Assembly: GCF_900117415.1 (NCBI RefSeq)
Contig: NZ_FPEI01000006.1
Coordinates: forward strand, 682,001 to 746,000
Length of the DNA stretch: 64,000 nt
Direction: 5' to 3'
From: Hyphomicrobium sp. CS1BSMeth3
GTDB lineage: Bacteria > Pseudomonadota > Alphaproteobacteria > Rhizobiales > Hyphomicrobiaceae
This document shows positions 45,879-53,533 of this stretch, in pieces. The notes under the pieces are model-generated. The model saw only the letters and a program-made list of their open reading frames with translations, was not told the origin of the DNA and did no database searches. Position numbers and translations under genes: made by a program. The stretch's first letter is position 1; the number at the start of each line of letters is the position of its first letter.

Positions 45879-46472
45879 GTGGACGTACTCAATGCGAAAC
45901 CTGATGTCGCAATGAACGGTGATGCCTCAGCCCAGCCCATGGGGCGAGCGGCCAACGACATCGAGCCCAGATCCTCGGTTGCAGGAAGCGAGCGCCATCG
46001 CACCTTGCCTGTTGGCGTCACAAGGGAGGCTCTGCAAGGTGCCATGCACGCGGCGGGATATCGCGTCGAGGTGCAGGGAAGTGTCTTGCGCTCGGCGACC
46101 GGCGGCTTGCCATTCGAGGTCCGGTTCGGAAATCCAGTGCCGGGCTCAAGCGAGGCTTATCTCGATGTCACGTTTGTTGCCCTCCTGGTGATCCAAGGCA
46201 GCTTCCAGCAACCGCTGCTCAATGGGTGGAACAAGCGCCATCGGTTCGGGCGCATCTTTCTCGAGCAGCCGTCGCCCAACCAGGAAGTGCTGGTCCTTTG
46301 CCTGGATGCGGTGCTGGGAACGAACCCGACGGCGCAAACACTACGCGTGCACATCGACATTTGGGATGCACTTGTGCAGCAGTTTATCGCGTGGCTGAAC
46401 ACTGAGCTCCGGCAGTCACCGCCAGTGGTGTCCGAGACTGCCGCGGTGGATCAGATGGCTGCAAACGCATAG
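45879..46472 (+). CDS. YbjN-domain protein
   Basis: 197 aa from the GTG at 45879 (AGGA nine bases upstream); an ATG at 45912 is an alternative. No signal peptide. Residues about 55-165 match the YbjN fold: LQGAMHAAGYRVEV, DVTFVALLVIQGSF, NKRHRFGRIFLEQ. YbjN proteins resemble type III secretion chaperones in shape and are of unclear function. Located between a parvulin and a TonB-like gene, it may be a cytoplasmic chaperone or regulator for this surface system. Confidence 0.75.
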   Translation: MDVLNAKPDVAMNGDASAQPMGRAANDIEPRSSVAGSERHRTLPVGVTREALQGAMHAAGYRVEVQGSVLRSATGGLPFEVRFGNPVPGSSEAYLDVTFVALLVIQGSFQQPLLNGWNKRHRFGRIFLEQPSPNQEVLVLCLDAVLGTNPTAQTLRVHIDIWDALVQQFIAWLNTELRQSPPVVSETAAVDQMAANA

Positions 46473-46488
46473 TGCCCCGAGGGCGACC

Positions 46489-46974
46489 GTGACATCTGCT
46501 GTAACCTTCAAATTCAGTGGATCGCCGTTGGTGCCACGTGCCTATCGGTCGGCCTCCTGGTTCATCTTCGTGGCGATGGGGCTCATCGTGCTTTCGTTCT
46601 TGTTCTCGTGGCGGGCAACGGCACAGTCTTTCAGGCCCAGCACGGATGTTCCGGCAGCATGGACTGCATTCGCCAAATCCCTCCAGATGCAGTCGCAAAC
46701 CGTGCTGCGAGGTGACGACGAGGTGGCACGGCGACTGCAAGTCCATCTTGAAAAACTGCGGGTCGCTAATCCGAACATGCCGCCTCTCGCACTCACGATC
46801 CGCATGTGGGTCGATGCGAACGGTCGCGTTCAGCCCGTTGCGCATCCCCCGCTCCTGGAGCCGGCCGCCAATGCCGACCTCAAGACACTGCTGGCGCGCG
46901 TGGCCGCCGGTCCGCCTCCAGCGGGCATGCTGCAACCGGTTCATCTGAGGTTGTCGCTCGAGCTGCGGCAGTGA
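46489..46974 (+). CDS. Short TonB-like protein
   Basis: 161 aa starting at GTG. One membrane helix (about 23-44, WFIFVAMGLIVLSFLFSW), a short linker without proline-rich spacer, and a C-terminal domain with LTIRMWVDANGRVQPV that parallels the RLWxDxxGRV core of the TonB proteins at 32358 and 41498. The STGDAE motif is replaced (LEPAANADLK). It may be a truncated TonB that competes or anchors, or a structural subunit of the complex. Confidence 0.72.
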   Translation: MTSAVTFKFSGSPLVPRAYRSASWFIFVAMGLIVLSFLFSWRATAQSFRPSTDVPAAWTAFAKSLQMQSQTVLRGDDEVARRLQVHLEKLRVANPNMPPLALTIRMWVDANGRVQPVAHPPLLEPAANADLKTLLARVAAGPPPAGMLQPVHLRLSLELRQ

Positions 46975-47019
46975 GGGCTGCCGCGACGACGGGCGACATC
47001 TATTGAGAGGAGGCCATAC

Positions 47020-47388
47020 ATGCGAACGATCTCATTGGTTCTGGCAGCTCTCCTGTCGGCCACGGTCTCAAGTCACGCAGAACCGCCCGCGTCGGAAGGG
47101 ATCTTTGTCGGCGGGACGTCATCGATTGAACGCCGGGAGAGTTGTGTCGAGGTCGAGATCGGCGGTGCCCGGGCCTACAACTGCTTGAACGAGCGCCTCA
47201 AGCGGGAAGTGGAGCGCGTCAATCCGGTGCCCAATATCCCGCCGATCGACGCCAAGTCGCCTGACGTCAAGATTGGTGTCGTCAACATCCCGGCGGTGCG
47301 CCAGCAGTACGGCAAGAACTTCGGGGTGTCTGTCGTCCCTTACCGGCCGGCACCGCCGGTCTACTCCGGACCCTTCGGGCGACCGTAG
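47020..47388 (+). CDS. Small secreted protein, end of surface locus
   Basis: 122 aa. Signal peptide 1-20 (ends SSHA), two cysteines (SCVEVEIGGARAYNC) that probably pair, then a Pro/Val-rich tail with PAPPVYSGPFGRP at the end. Family not recognised. AGAGGAGG lies upstream of the ATG. It is the last plus-strand gene before a convergent gene, so it probably closes the operon. Confidence 0.75.
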   Translation: MRTISLVLAALLSATVSSHAEPPASEGIFVGGTSSIERRESCVEVEIGGARAYNCLNERLKREVERVNPVPNIPPIDAKSPDVKIGVVNIPAVRQQYGKNFGVSVVPYRPAPPVYSGPFGRP

Positions 47389-47406
47389 CCCTGCCGCCAT
47401 TCCTCA

Positions 47407-47426
47407 TGCCGCCATTGCGGGCGGCA
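47407..47426. terminator. Hairpin between convergent genes
   Basis: TGCCGCC-ATTGCG-GGCGGCA forms a seven-base stem in the 63 bases between two converging genes. It has no T-run on either strand, so it is a possible but weak bidirectional terminator. Confidence 0.35.
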
Positions 47427-47451
47427 CGAGCCACCGCGCCTGATGGAAGTT

Positions 47452-48483
47452 TCAGACCTTGCGCAGACCCTTGAGGTAGTCGTCGGCCTTGTCGACCGTG
47501 AACTCGGCCCACATGACGAGGTGGTCCGACATCTGATACGTGCGCCAGTCCTTGAACTTGGCTTTGTCGGCAATGTGCTTCGTCTCGACGAACCGTGCGG
47601 CGTCCTCGTCACGATAAATGTGCTCGTAGAAATCGAAAATGCCGGCCTTGGTATTTTCGATGTCGCGCACTTCCTTGAAGAAAACGATCTGATCGTAGAA
47701 CTTGTTGCGAGCCACATTGCTGCCGCTGAGCTCATCCTTCATCAGCTCCTTCGGCAGCACGAAGCCGCTCTTGGCCAGAGCGTCAAAGGTCTTGTCGCTC
47801 TTCTTGAAAATGTTGAAATCGCCGAGCAGCACGAGGTTCTCCGGCGAATAGATGCGCCGATTCTCCTCGTCGAGCTTGATGTAGTCCTTGGCCTTCTTGC
47901 TCAGGAGTTTGCCAGTCTCGGCAATCTCCGCGACGCGACGTTCGTCATTTGCACCTTCGCCGAAATACATGTGTACGGTGCACAGGTTGAACTTGGCCCA
48001 GCCGGCCTGGAAACCGCAGATGAACGGCGTCCGTGCGATCTGCGCCAGTTCCTTGGATTCGACCTCCGGCAGTACCAATTCGCCGGCCAATCCCGTAAAG
48101 CGCACGTTGCGACGATCCCAGAGGAAAGCGAGGCGCTCCTGATTGCCGCTCTTGGCATAACTGACGTCGGTGAAAATGCGATCCCAATCCCGGCCGAGCA
48201 AACCCATGACGCGATCCAGCGCGTACAGATCTGGCCTCACCTCCTGCACTGCAACGATGTCGAACCGGCTGATGATCTCGGCAATGCAGTAGAGCGCCTC
48301 ATCGGTCCGGCCGCCATGCTTGCGGCCGCCGAACTCGCGGATGTTCCAGGTCGCCAGGCGTACGCTGCCGGGCCGCTTCTCCGGTACGCTGCTGTTCAGA
48401 CCTTTTCTGAGCCGCAGCAGTGACCCGACAATATGATCGCGGCTGGCATCGAACCGCTTATCGCGCAATCCACCATAGTACAT
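47452..48483 (-). CDS. Endonuclease/exonuclease/phosphatase family protein
   Basis: 343 aa. The ATG at 48483 has GGGAGG five bases upstream, which fixes the start against a longer frame to 48561. EEP-fold motifs are in order: ATWNIREFGG (Asn metal ligand), DIVAVQEVR (Glu), NLCTVHMYFGEG, LLGDFNIFK (Asp/Asn pair), and MSDHLVMWAEF (final Asp-His). It should cleave phosphodiester or phosphomonoester bonds with Mg; the substrate could be nucleic acid or phospholipid. No signal peptide. It is divergent from phoD. Confidence 0.88.
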   Translation of the reverse strand: MYYGGLRDKRFDASRDHIVGSLLRLRKGLNSSVPEKRPGSVRLATWNIREFGGRKHGGRTDEALYCIAEIISRFDIVAVQEVRPDLYALDRVMGLLGRDWDRIFTDVSYAKSGNQERLAFLWDRRNVRFTGLAGELVLPEVESKELAQIARTPFICGFQAGWAKFNLCTVHMYFGEGANDERRVAEIAETGKLLSKKAKDYIKLDEENRRIYSPENLVLLGDFNIFKKSDKTFDALAKSGFVLPKELMKDELSGSNVARNKFYDQIVFFKEVRDIENTKAGIFDFYEHIYRDEDAARFVETKHIADKAKFKDWRTYQMSDHLVMWAEFTVDKADDYLKGLRKV

Positions 48484-48611
48484 GTCAACCTCCCTTGTGA
48501 CGTCTCCTTCTTCGGGCGCTTTTGGGGCGGTCGCACAGGGTCGTGCGCCGCCTGCCGGCACTGGACGCGCTCCTTAATTCAGATGTCGTACTATGATTGC
48601 ATCATTGGTGC

Positions 48612-50237
48612 ATGACGAAGCAAATTCCCTCCTCATCGGCGAGCAACGGGCTATCGCGTCGGGGAATCCCGCTGCTCAGGCCGACCCGGCGCACACTCCT
48701 GACCGGTACAACCGCCGCTGTCAGCATGGCGCTGATCAGCAGGTATGGGCGTGCGAGCCAGAGCGGCACACCGTTCACGCTTGGCGTCGCCTCCGGCGCG
48801 CCGACGTCCGACGGCGTCGTGTTGTGGACCCGCCTCGCCCCCGAGCCGCTGGCGCCCGATGGATCCGGCGGCATCACGGAAGCTGCCCTCGTGACCTGGG
48901 AGATCGCCGCCGACGAGGCCATGCGCCAGGTCGTGCAGCGTGGCACAGTCGAGGCTGATCGCCGGCTGGCTCATTCGGTGCACGTCGAAGTCGCAGGGCT
49001 GCAACCCAATCGTCCGTACTGGTACCGCTTCATTGCACTCGGGGCGGAGAGCCCGATCGGCCGAACCCGAACGGCGCCGGCGGCGACGGACAACGTCGAT
49101 CACTTGCGGTTCGCCTTCGCCTCCTGTTCGCACTATGAGCTTGGCTACTTCAGTGCCTATCGGCATATGGCCGCCGACGACCCGGATCTCGTGCTGTTTC
49201 TTGGCGACTACATCTACGAGTACACCGTGTCTCAGGAATACGCCGATCGCACCGTGCGCAAGCATGATGGGCCAACGGCAGTGGACCTTGTCGGCTATCG
49301 CAATCGCTATGCACTCCACCGTACTGATCCCGACCTGCAGACGCTGCACGCGGCGGCGCCCTGCCTCGTGACCTGGGATGATCACGAGGTCGAGAACGAC
49401 TATGCCAATGAATGGTCGCAGGTCGTCGCAACGACGCCGGAGGCGTTCCTGCGCCGCCGGGCGGCGGCTTACCAAGCCTACTACGAGCACATGCCGCTGC
49501 GTGCCCGTTCCCTCCCACATGGCAGCACACTCCGTCTCCATGACCGCATCCGCTTCGGGAACCTCGTGACGTTCTCGGTTCTCGACGGTCGCCAGTACAG
49601 GAGCCAGCAACCGTGCGCGCGACCCGATACGCGTCGCGGATATGTGGCGCCTGACAGTTGCACTGAACGTGTCGACGAGAACCGCACGCTCCTGGGCTTC
49701 GAGCAGGAGCGCTGGCTGTTCGACGGCTTCAAGACCGCGGACACCGCCTGGAACGTGCTGGCGCAGAACCAGCTCATTGCGCAATTGCGCCAGAAGGGAG
49801 CGGATGGCGTCGTCGGCCACTGGACGGAAGGATGGGACGGCTATGCTGCGGGCCGCAGACGCATGCTCGAGGCAATTGATCAAACACGGCTCACCAATCC
49901 GGTGTTCATCGGTGGCGACATCCACTCATTCTGGGCGACCGACCTCAAGGCTGATCTCGGCGATCCCACCTCGAAGACAATCGCCACCGAGTTTGTCGGC
50001 ACCTCGATCACGTCGGATGGCCCGCCCTATCAGCGCTTCATGGAGATGCTGCCGGAGAACCCGCACGTGCGCTTCTTCGACAGCCGCCAGCGCGGCTATG
50101 TCCGCGTCGATCTCACCCGCCGACGTATGGAGACATCCTTCCTGGTGATCTCCGATCGCCGCGATCCCAAGGCCACGGTCTCGACGATGAAGCGGTTCGT
50201 TGTCGAGAACGGCAAGCCAGGCGGCGTCGCCGATTGA
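48612..50237 (+). CDS. phoD: Alkaline phosphatase D, Tat-exported
   Basis: 541 aa from the ATG at 48612. A twin-arginine signal (PTRRTLLTGTTAAVSMA, about 30-46) precedes the PhoD N-terminal domain (FTLGVASGAPTSDGVVLWTR) and the metallophosphatase domain with FLGDYIYEY, LVTWDDHEVENDYANE and FIGGDIHSFWATDL, the metal-binding Asp/His/Asn residues. It hydrolyses phosphate esters or teichoic/phospholipid-type diesters outside the cytoplasm. Ferric/calcium cofactor chemistry is known for the family. No clear Pho box was seen upstream. Confidence 0.93.
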   Translation: MTKQIPSSSASNGLSRRGIPLLRPTRRTLLTGTTAAVSMALISRYGRASQSGTPFTLGVASGAPTSDGVVLWTRLAPEPLAPDGSGGITEAALVTWEIAADEAMRQVVQRGTVEADRRLAHSVHVEVAGLQPNRPYWYRFIALGAESPIGRTRTAPAATDNVDHLRFAFASCSHYELGYFSAYRHMAADDPDLVLFLGDYIYEYTVSQEYADRTVRKHDGPTAVDLVGYRNRYALHRTDPDLQTLHAAAPCLVTWDDHEVENDYANEWSQVVATTPEAFLRRRAAAYQAYYEHMPLRARSLPHGSTLRLHDRIRFGNLVTFSVLDGRQYRSQQPCARPDTRRGYVAPDSCTERVDENRTLLGFEQERWLFDGFKTADTAWNVLAQNQLIAQLRQKGADGVVGHWTEGWDGYAAGRRRMLEAIDQTRLTNPVFIGGDIHSFWATDLKADLGDPTSKTIATEFVGTSITSDGPPYQRFMEMLPENPHVRFFDSRQRGYVRVDLTRRRMETSFLVISDRRDPKATVSTMKRFVVENGKPGGVAD

Positions 50238-50305
50238 GCCGAAAGCCTTTCGCCGTCCCTTGTGATGCAAGAAAGTTGCGTACCAACTGCCGCCGGGACC
50301 TGACC

Positions 50306-50566
50306 ATGCAAGAGATCGATCTCGCCACCCAAACCATGTTCGCCGAGTTGCTTCAGCGCAGTCTTGACGCGGAATTCGATGCCGAGTTCCGCGAGAACGG
50401 CACCTTCATCCGCAAGAAATCGAAGAACCGCTTCTATTGGCACTATCAATGGCGTGAGGGCGACAAGACCCGCAACAAGTACGTCGGCCCGGTTACCGAC
50501 AAGAGCATCACCGATCGCGTCCAGCGCTTCGAAACCATCAACCCACACCAGCACCGGCCAGAATGA
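50306..50566 (+). pseudogene. N-terminal fragment of GSU2403-type nucleotidyltransferase-fold protein
   Basis: 86 aa from the ATG at 50306. LLQRSLDAEFDAEFRENGTF, RKKSKNRFYWHYQ and NKYVGPVTDKSITDRV resemble the start of the GSU2403 (NTP_transf_8) family, whose members are three to four times longer. The nucleotidyltransferase core is absent, so it is a truncated gene or a stand-alone small relative. The following 449 bases show no continuation. Confidence 0.55.
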
Positions 50567-51015
50567 CTACGCTGCCGGCGCCAATGAGCACAGCCCGGTC
50601 ACGATCATCTCCCGGGGCGGCATGTGCATGTCTGGCGAGAGACCATTGACTCCGCGCAAGGACCGACACGGGGCGGGAGCTCAGGCTGCATAAAATGCGA
50701 GGCCCCGGGCCCGCATCAAGCACTCAAGCCAATTGTACAGGCGATCTGCTGGAGGACTGGCTGGCCCTCGTTGCGTGATGGCCGCTTCTTGCCTGTGTCG
50801 CAGCAATACGGGCGGTAGGAGCAGCCGAGCTGCCCGTCCCGGCCCACGCACCTGGCTTTGCCCGGCGGCGTTGTTCAGAGCAGGTTCTCCACAGCTTTGG
50901 AAGCGGCCCGGATTCGCAGACGGTCTCCGCGCATCGTCTGCATACCAGAGACCGCGCAGGCCTCGGCTTGATATGCGGCAAGGAGCGTGCGCGTCTTAAG
51001 CCAAAGAGGCCGCCT
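50567..51015. other. 449-base stretch without a supported gene
   Basis: Open frames on both strands look like composition artefacts. A minus-strand frame with a few paired cysteines has no recognisable family or start signal. The end carries AAAGAGG, the ribosome-binding site of the sigma-like gene at 51016. Confidence 0.4.
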
Positions 51016-51459
51016 ATGGCCCGCCGATCACGATCGCCATCCAAAACACCAAGGAAGCCACCGCGCCGGCGTGAACGCCAAGCCAAACCCGATGCGCCCC
51101 AGCAGACCGGCGTCCGCGGCCTCACGCACCGCCTCGCCCGCATGGCCCTCGAGCTCGCGGCCGATCGGCAGCGCGCACCCGCGCGCAAGCTAACGTCCGG
51201 CGAAATCGAGGCGCTCCTCGATGTCGGCGACGACCCGCGCCCAATCCCATCATCCGATCTGCTGGCAGAGGCGCTTGCCGGATTGCCCGAGCGCCGCCGC
51301 GCCATCCTGATCGCGGTGTTGCTGGAAGACACGCCACGCCACGTCATTGCCCGGCGTTTCGGTATCAGCACCCGCACGCTGGACACGGAGCTGCGCCATG
51401 CCCTCCTGGAGGCACTCCGCTATGTTGAGCAGATGCGCAGAATTGGTCCGAAGCTCTAG
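51016..51459 (+). CDS. Sigma factor-like protein lacking region 2
   Basis: 147 aa; ATG at 51016 with AGAGG seven bases upstream. The first 35 residues are very basic (ARRSRSPSKTPRKPPRRRER). From about residue 40 it aligns with the FecI-like factor at 34039: ADRQRAPARKLTSGEIEALLDV against its TDRRRAEARKLTSGE..., then LPERRRAILIAVLLEDTPRHV and a region 4 helix-turn-helix (FGISTRTLDTEL). Region 2, which binds core polymerase and melts the -10, is missing and replaced by the basic segment. It is either a decayed paralogue or a -35-only DNA-binding modulator. Confidence 0.7.
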   Translation: MARRSRSPSKTPRKPPRRRERQAKPDAPQQTGVRGLTHRLARMALELAADRQRAPARKLTSGEIEALLDVGDDPRPIPSSDLLAEALAGLPERRRAILIAVLLEDTPRHVIARRFGISTRTLDTELRHALLEALRYVEQMRRIGPKL

Positions 51460-51590
51460 AACTCACGGGGGGAGAGTATGCTGCAAGGACGAGCCTGAAC
51501 GCAACATGGACCGCTTTTCGCTGAGATGCGCAAGGTGACAAAACCCAGGCACGAGCGAAGCACTACACGCATGGCTGGTCGCCCGGGCAC

Positions 51591-51868
51591 CTAGTGCAGA
51601 TGTTTCAGCTTGTCGGGGTTGCGCACCACATAGATGGCCGCGACTTTCCCATTCTCGATTTCAAGCGCGGTCGTCTGAAGCTCGCGATCGGACGAGAGCG
51701 TAGTGAAGCGGGCGTTGATAACGGACCAGCTTCGAGGTCTGCGTACGGAAGTGGGCCCGCCAGCGCCTCCTGCAGCTTCATGACGGCATCGAGCCCGACA
51801 ATCGGCTGCGTGGCTGCCGAACGCTTGCCGCCGCCATCAGCATGAAGGCTGACGCCGGTCGCCAGCAT
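51591..51868 (-). pseudogene. Remnant of SigJ/ECF41-type C-terminal SnoaL-like domain
   Basis: One minus frame reads GVSLHADGGGKRSAATQPIVGLDAV and, after a frame change, another reads EIENGKVAAIYVVRNPDKLKHLH to a TAG at 51591. Together they match the C-terminal NTF2/SnoaL-like domain of ECF41-type sigma factors. The sigma domains are absent and the pyruvate kinase gene begins about 60 bases away, so this is a broken leftover. The frame change lies roughly between 51690 and 51780. Confidence 0.65.
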
Positions 51869-51928
51869 CAGAAACCTTCATCTCGCTGTCATCTGGCTCT
51901 TCTAGCGGATACGAAAAATGAGGTTGCC

Positions 51929-53404
51929 ATGGACAAATTGGATCTTTCGGACCTGCTGGATGAGGTCCAGAGCCTGCGCGAAGCGGTCGTCACGCAGGGG
52001 CAGGAGATCGCGGCACGCTGGACGGGCTGGATCGAACGCGGCGATTTCGCGCCCAGTGCGGAGAACTTCGCGCAGTATCTTGCCTTTCGGCGCCACGACA
52101 TCAGGCCTCTGCAGCGCCGGCTTACGGCGCTCGGCCTTTCCTCGCTCGGCCGTGCGGAGGCGCGTGTCCTACCCACGCTCGACGCAGTACTGCTCGTTCT
52201 GCGCCGGCTGACAGGCAAGAGCAAGGCAACTCCGCGGCCCGATCCTGACTTCTTCGCCGGCGAGGAGCGTCTTGCGGTGCGCACCACGGAGTTACTTGGG
52301 CAACGCTCGCAACATGGTCCGGTCCACCTCCTGGTGACACTTCCCACCGAAGCCGCGGACGATGGTGACTTTGCTCGTCGTCTGGCCGAGCTGGGCGTCG
52401 AGGCCGTAAGGATCAACTGCGCTCATGATGATGACGGCGTGTGGGCGCGCATGATCGCCAATGTCGAGCGTGCGGCCGAGAAAACAGGATGGCGCATGAA
52501 GGTTCTTATGGACCTTGCCGGCCCCAAGATCCGCACCGGCGAGGCGCGCAAGACGAAAGGGCTCAAGCGCGCGCAGATCGGCGACAAACTCGCGATCACG
52601 TTGCCCGGCCGTCTCGACGAGCCGGACGATGCATTGCTGGCGGTGGAGTGCACGCTCTCCGAAGCGCTGACGGCTACCGATGTCGGACACCGCATCTTCA
52701 TCGACGATGGCAAGCTGGACACGCATGTCGTGCGGCGCGAACCGTGGGGCGTCGTGGTGGACATCATCGCTGGTCCCGTCGACAAGGGCTACAAGCTCAA
52801 GCCCGAAAAGGGGATCAATTTCCCCGATACCGAGTTCAGCGTGCCAGCCCTGACCGACGATGATCTAAAGGCGCTCGGCTTTATCGTGCGGCATGCAGAC
52901 GGCGTCGAGTTCTCCTTCGTTCAGGAAGCAGACGAGGTTGCGCAGCTGCAGGAAGTGCTTGCCCGAGAGCGGCCGGAAGACTGGCGGAACCTCGGCTTGG
53001 TCCTGAAGATCGAGACGTCGAAGGCTGTCCGGAATCTGCCCGACATGCTCGTGCGCGCGGCCGGCCGGCAGCCAACCGCAATCATGATCGCGCGTGGAGA
53101 TCTCGCGGTGGAGATCGGCTTCGCACGGCTGGCCGAGATGCAGGAGGAAATTCTCTGGCTCTGCGAGGCGGCGCAGGTGCCAGTCATCTGGGCGACGCAG
53201 GTGCTCGAAAGCTATCTCAAGAAGGGGGTTCCCTCGCGCGGCGAGATGACCGACGCGGCGATGGCGGTGAGGGCCGAATGCGTGATGCTCAACAAAGGAC
53301 CCTACCTGTTCGAGGCAATCACCGAACTCGACCGTCTGCTTGGACGCATGGAAGAGCACGTCCACAAGAAGACCCCGCAACTGCGTCCGCTCAAAAGCTG
53401 GTAG
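51929..53404 (+). CDS. Pyruvate kinase-like protein lacking the C-terminal domain
   Basis: 491 aa; ATG at 51929 with GAGG six bases upstream. Residues 1-130 are a helical extension not found in classical pyruvate kinase. The TIM-barrel core follows: VRINCAHDD, LMDLAGPKIRTG, KGINFPDTE, VLKIETSKAVRNLP, MIARGDLAVEIG and WATQVLESYLKKGVPSRGE, all counterparts of pyruvate kinase motifs. It ends soon after CVMLNKGPY, where classical enzymes have VMLSGETA and about 130 more residues of allosteric domain. It may make pyruvate and ATP from PEP without allosteric control, or act on another substrate. Confidence 0.85.
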   Translation: MDKLDLSDLLDEVQSLREAVVTQGQEIAARWTGWIERGDFAPSAENFAQYLAFRRHDIRPLQRRLTALGLSSLGRAEARVLPTLDAVLLVLRRLTGKSKATPRPDPDFFAGEERLAVRTTELLGQRSQHGPVHLLVTLPTEAADDGDFARRLAELGVEAVRINCAHDDDGVWARMIANVERAAEKTGWRMKVLMDLAGPKIRTGEARKTKGLKRAQIGDKLAITLPGRLDEPDDALLAVECTLSEALTATDVGHRIFIDDGKLDTHVVRREPWGVVVDIIAGPVDKGYKLKPEKGINFPDTEFSVPALTDDDLKALGFIVRHADGVEFSFVQEADEVAQLQEVLARERPEDWRNLGLVLKIETSKAVRNLPDMLVRAAGRQPTAIMIARGDLAVEIGFARLAEMQEEILWLCEAAQVPVIWATQVLESYLKKGVPSRGEMTDAAMAVRAECVMLNKGPYLFEAITELDRLLGRMEEHVHKKTPQLRPLKSW

Positions 53405-53533
53405 GCGCCGAAACGACGAGGCGCAGCAGCGTATGATCCCGCAATCGTCATCGCGCAGTTCAGAAGGCGAACTCGTCTCTTAAATTCCAAAGCTTCTGCG
53501 ACAGGTGGCAGCTGACTTTCGACGGACTGAGGA

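Noticed and set aside
47443-48423. 326-codon plus-strand open frame opposite the EEP nuclease gene
   Set aside because: The minus strand carries clear EEP motifs and a strong ribosome-binding site; the plus frame is its shadow.
48484-48611. Pho box between the EEP gene and phoD
   Set aside because: No pair of CTGTCAT-like repeats at 11-base spacing is present; only a TATGAT that could be a -10 box.
48651-49925. 424-codon minus-strand frame opposite phoD
   Set aside because: PhoD motifs and Tat signal on the plus strand are decisive; the opposite frame has no motif or start signal.
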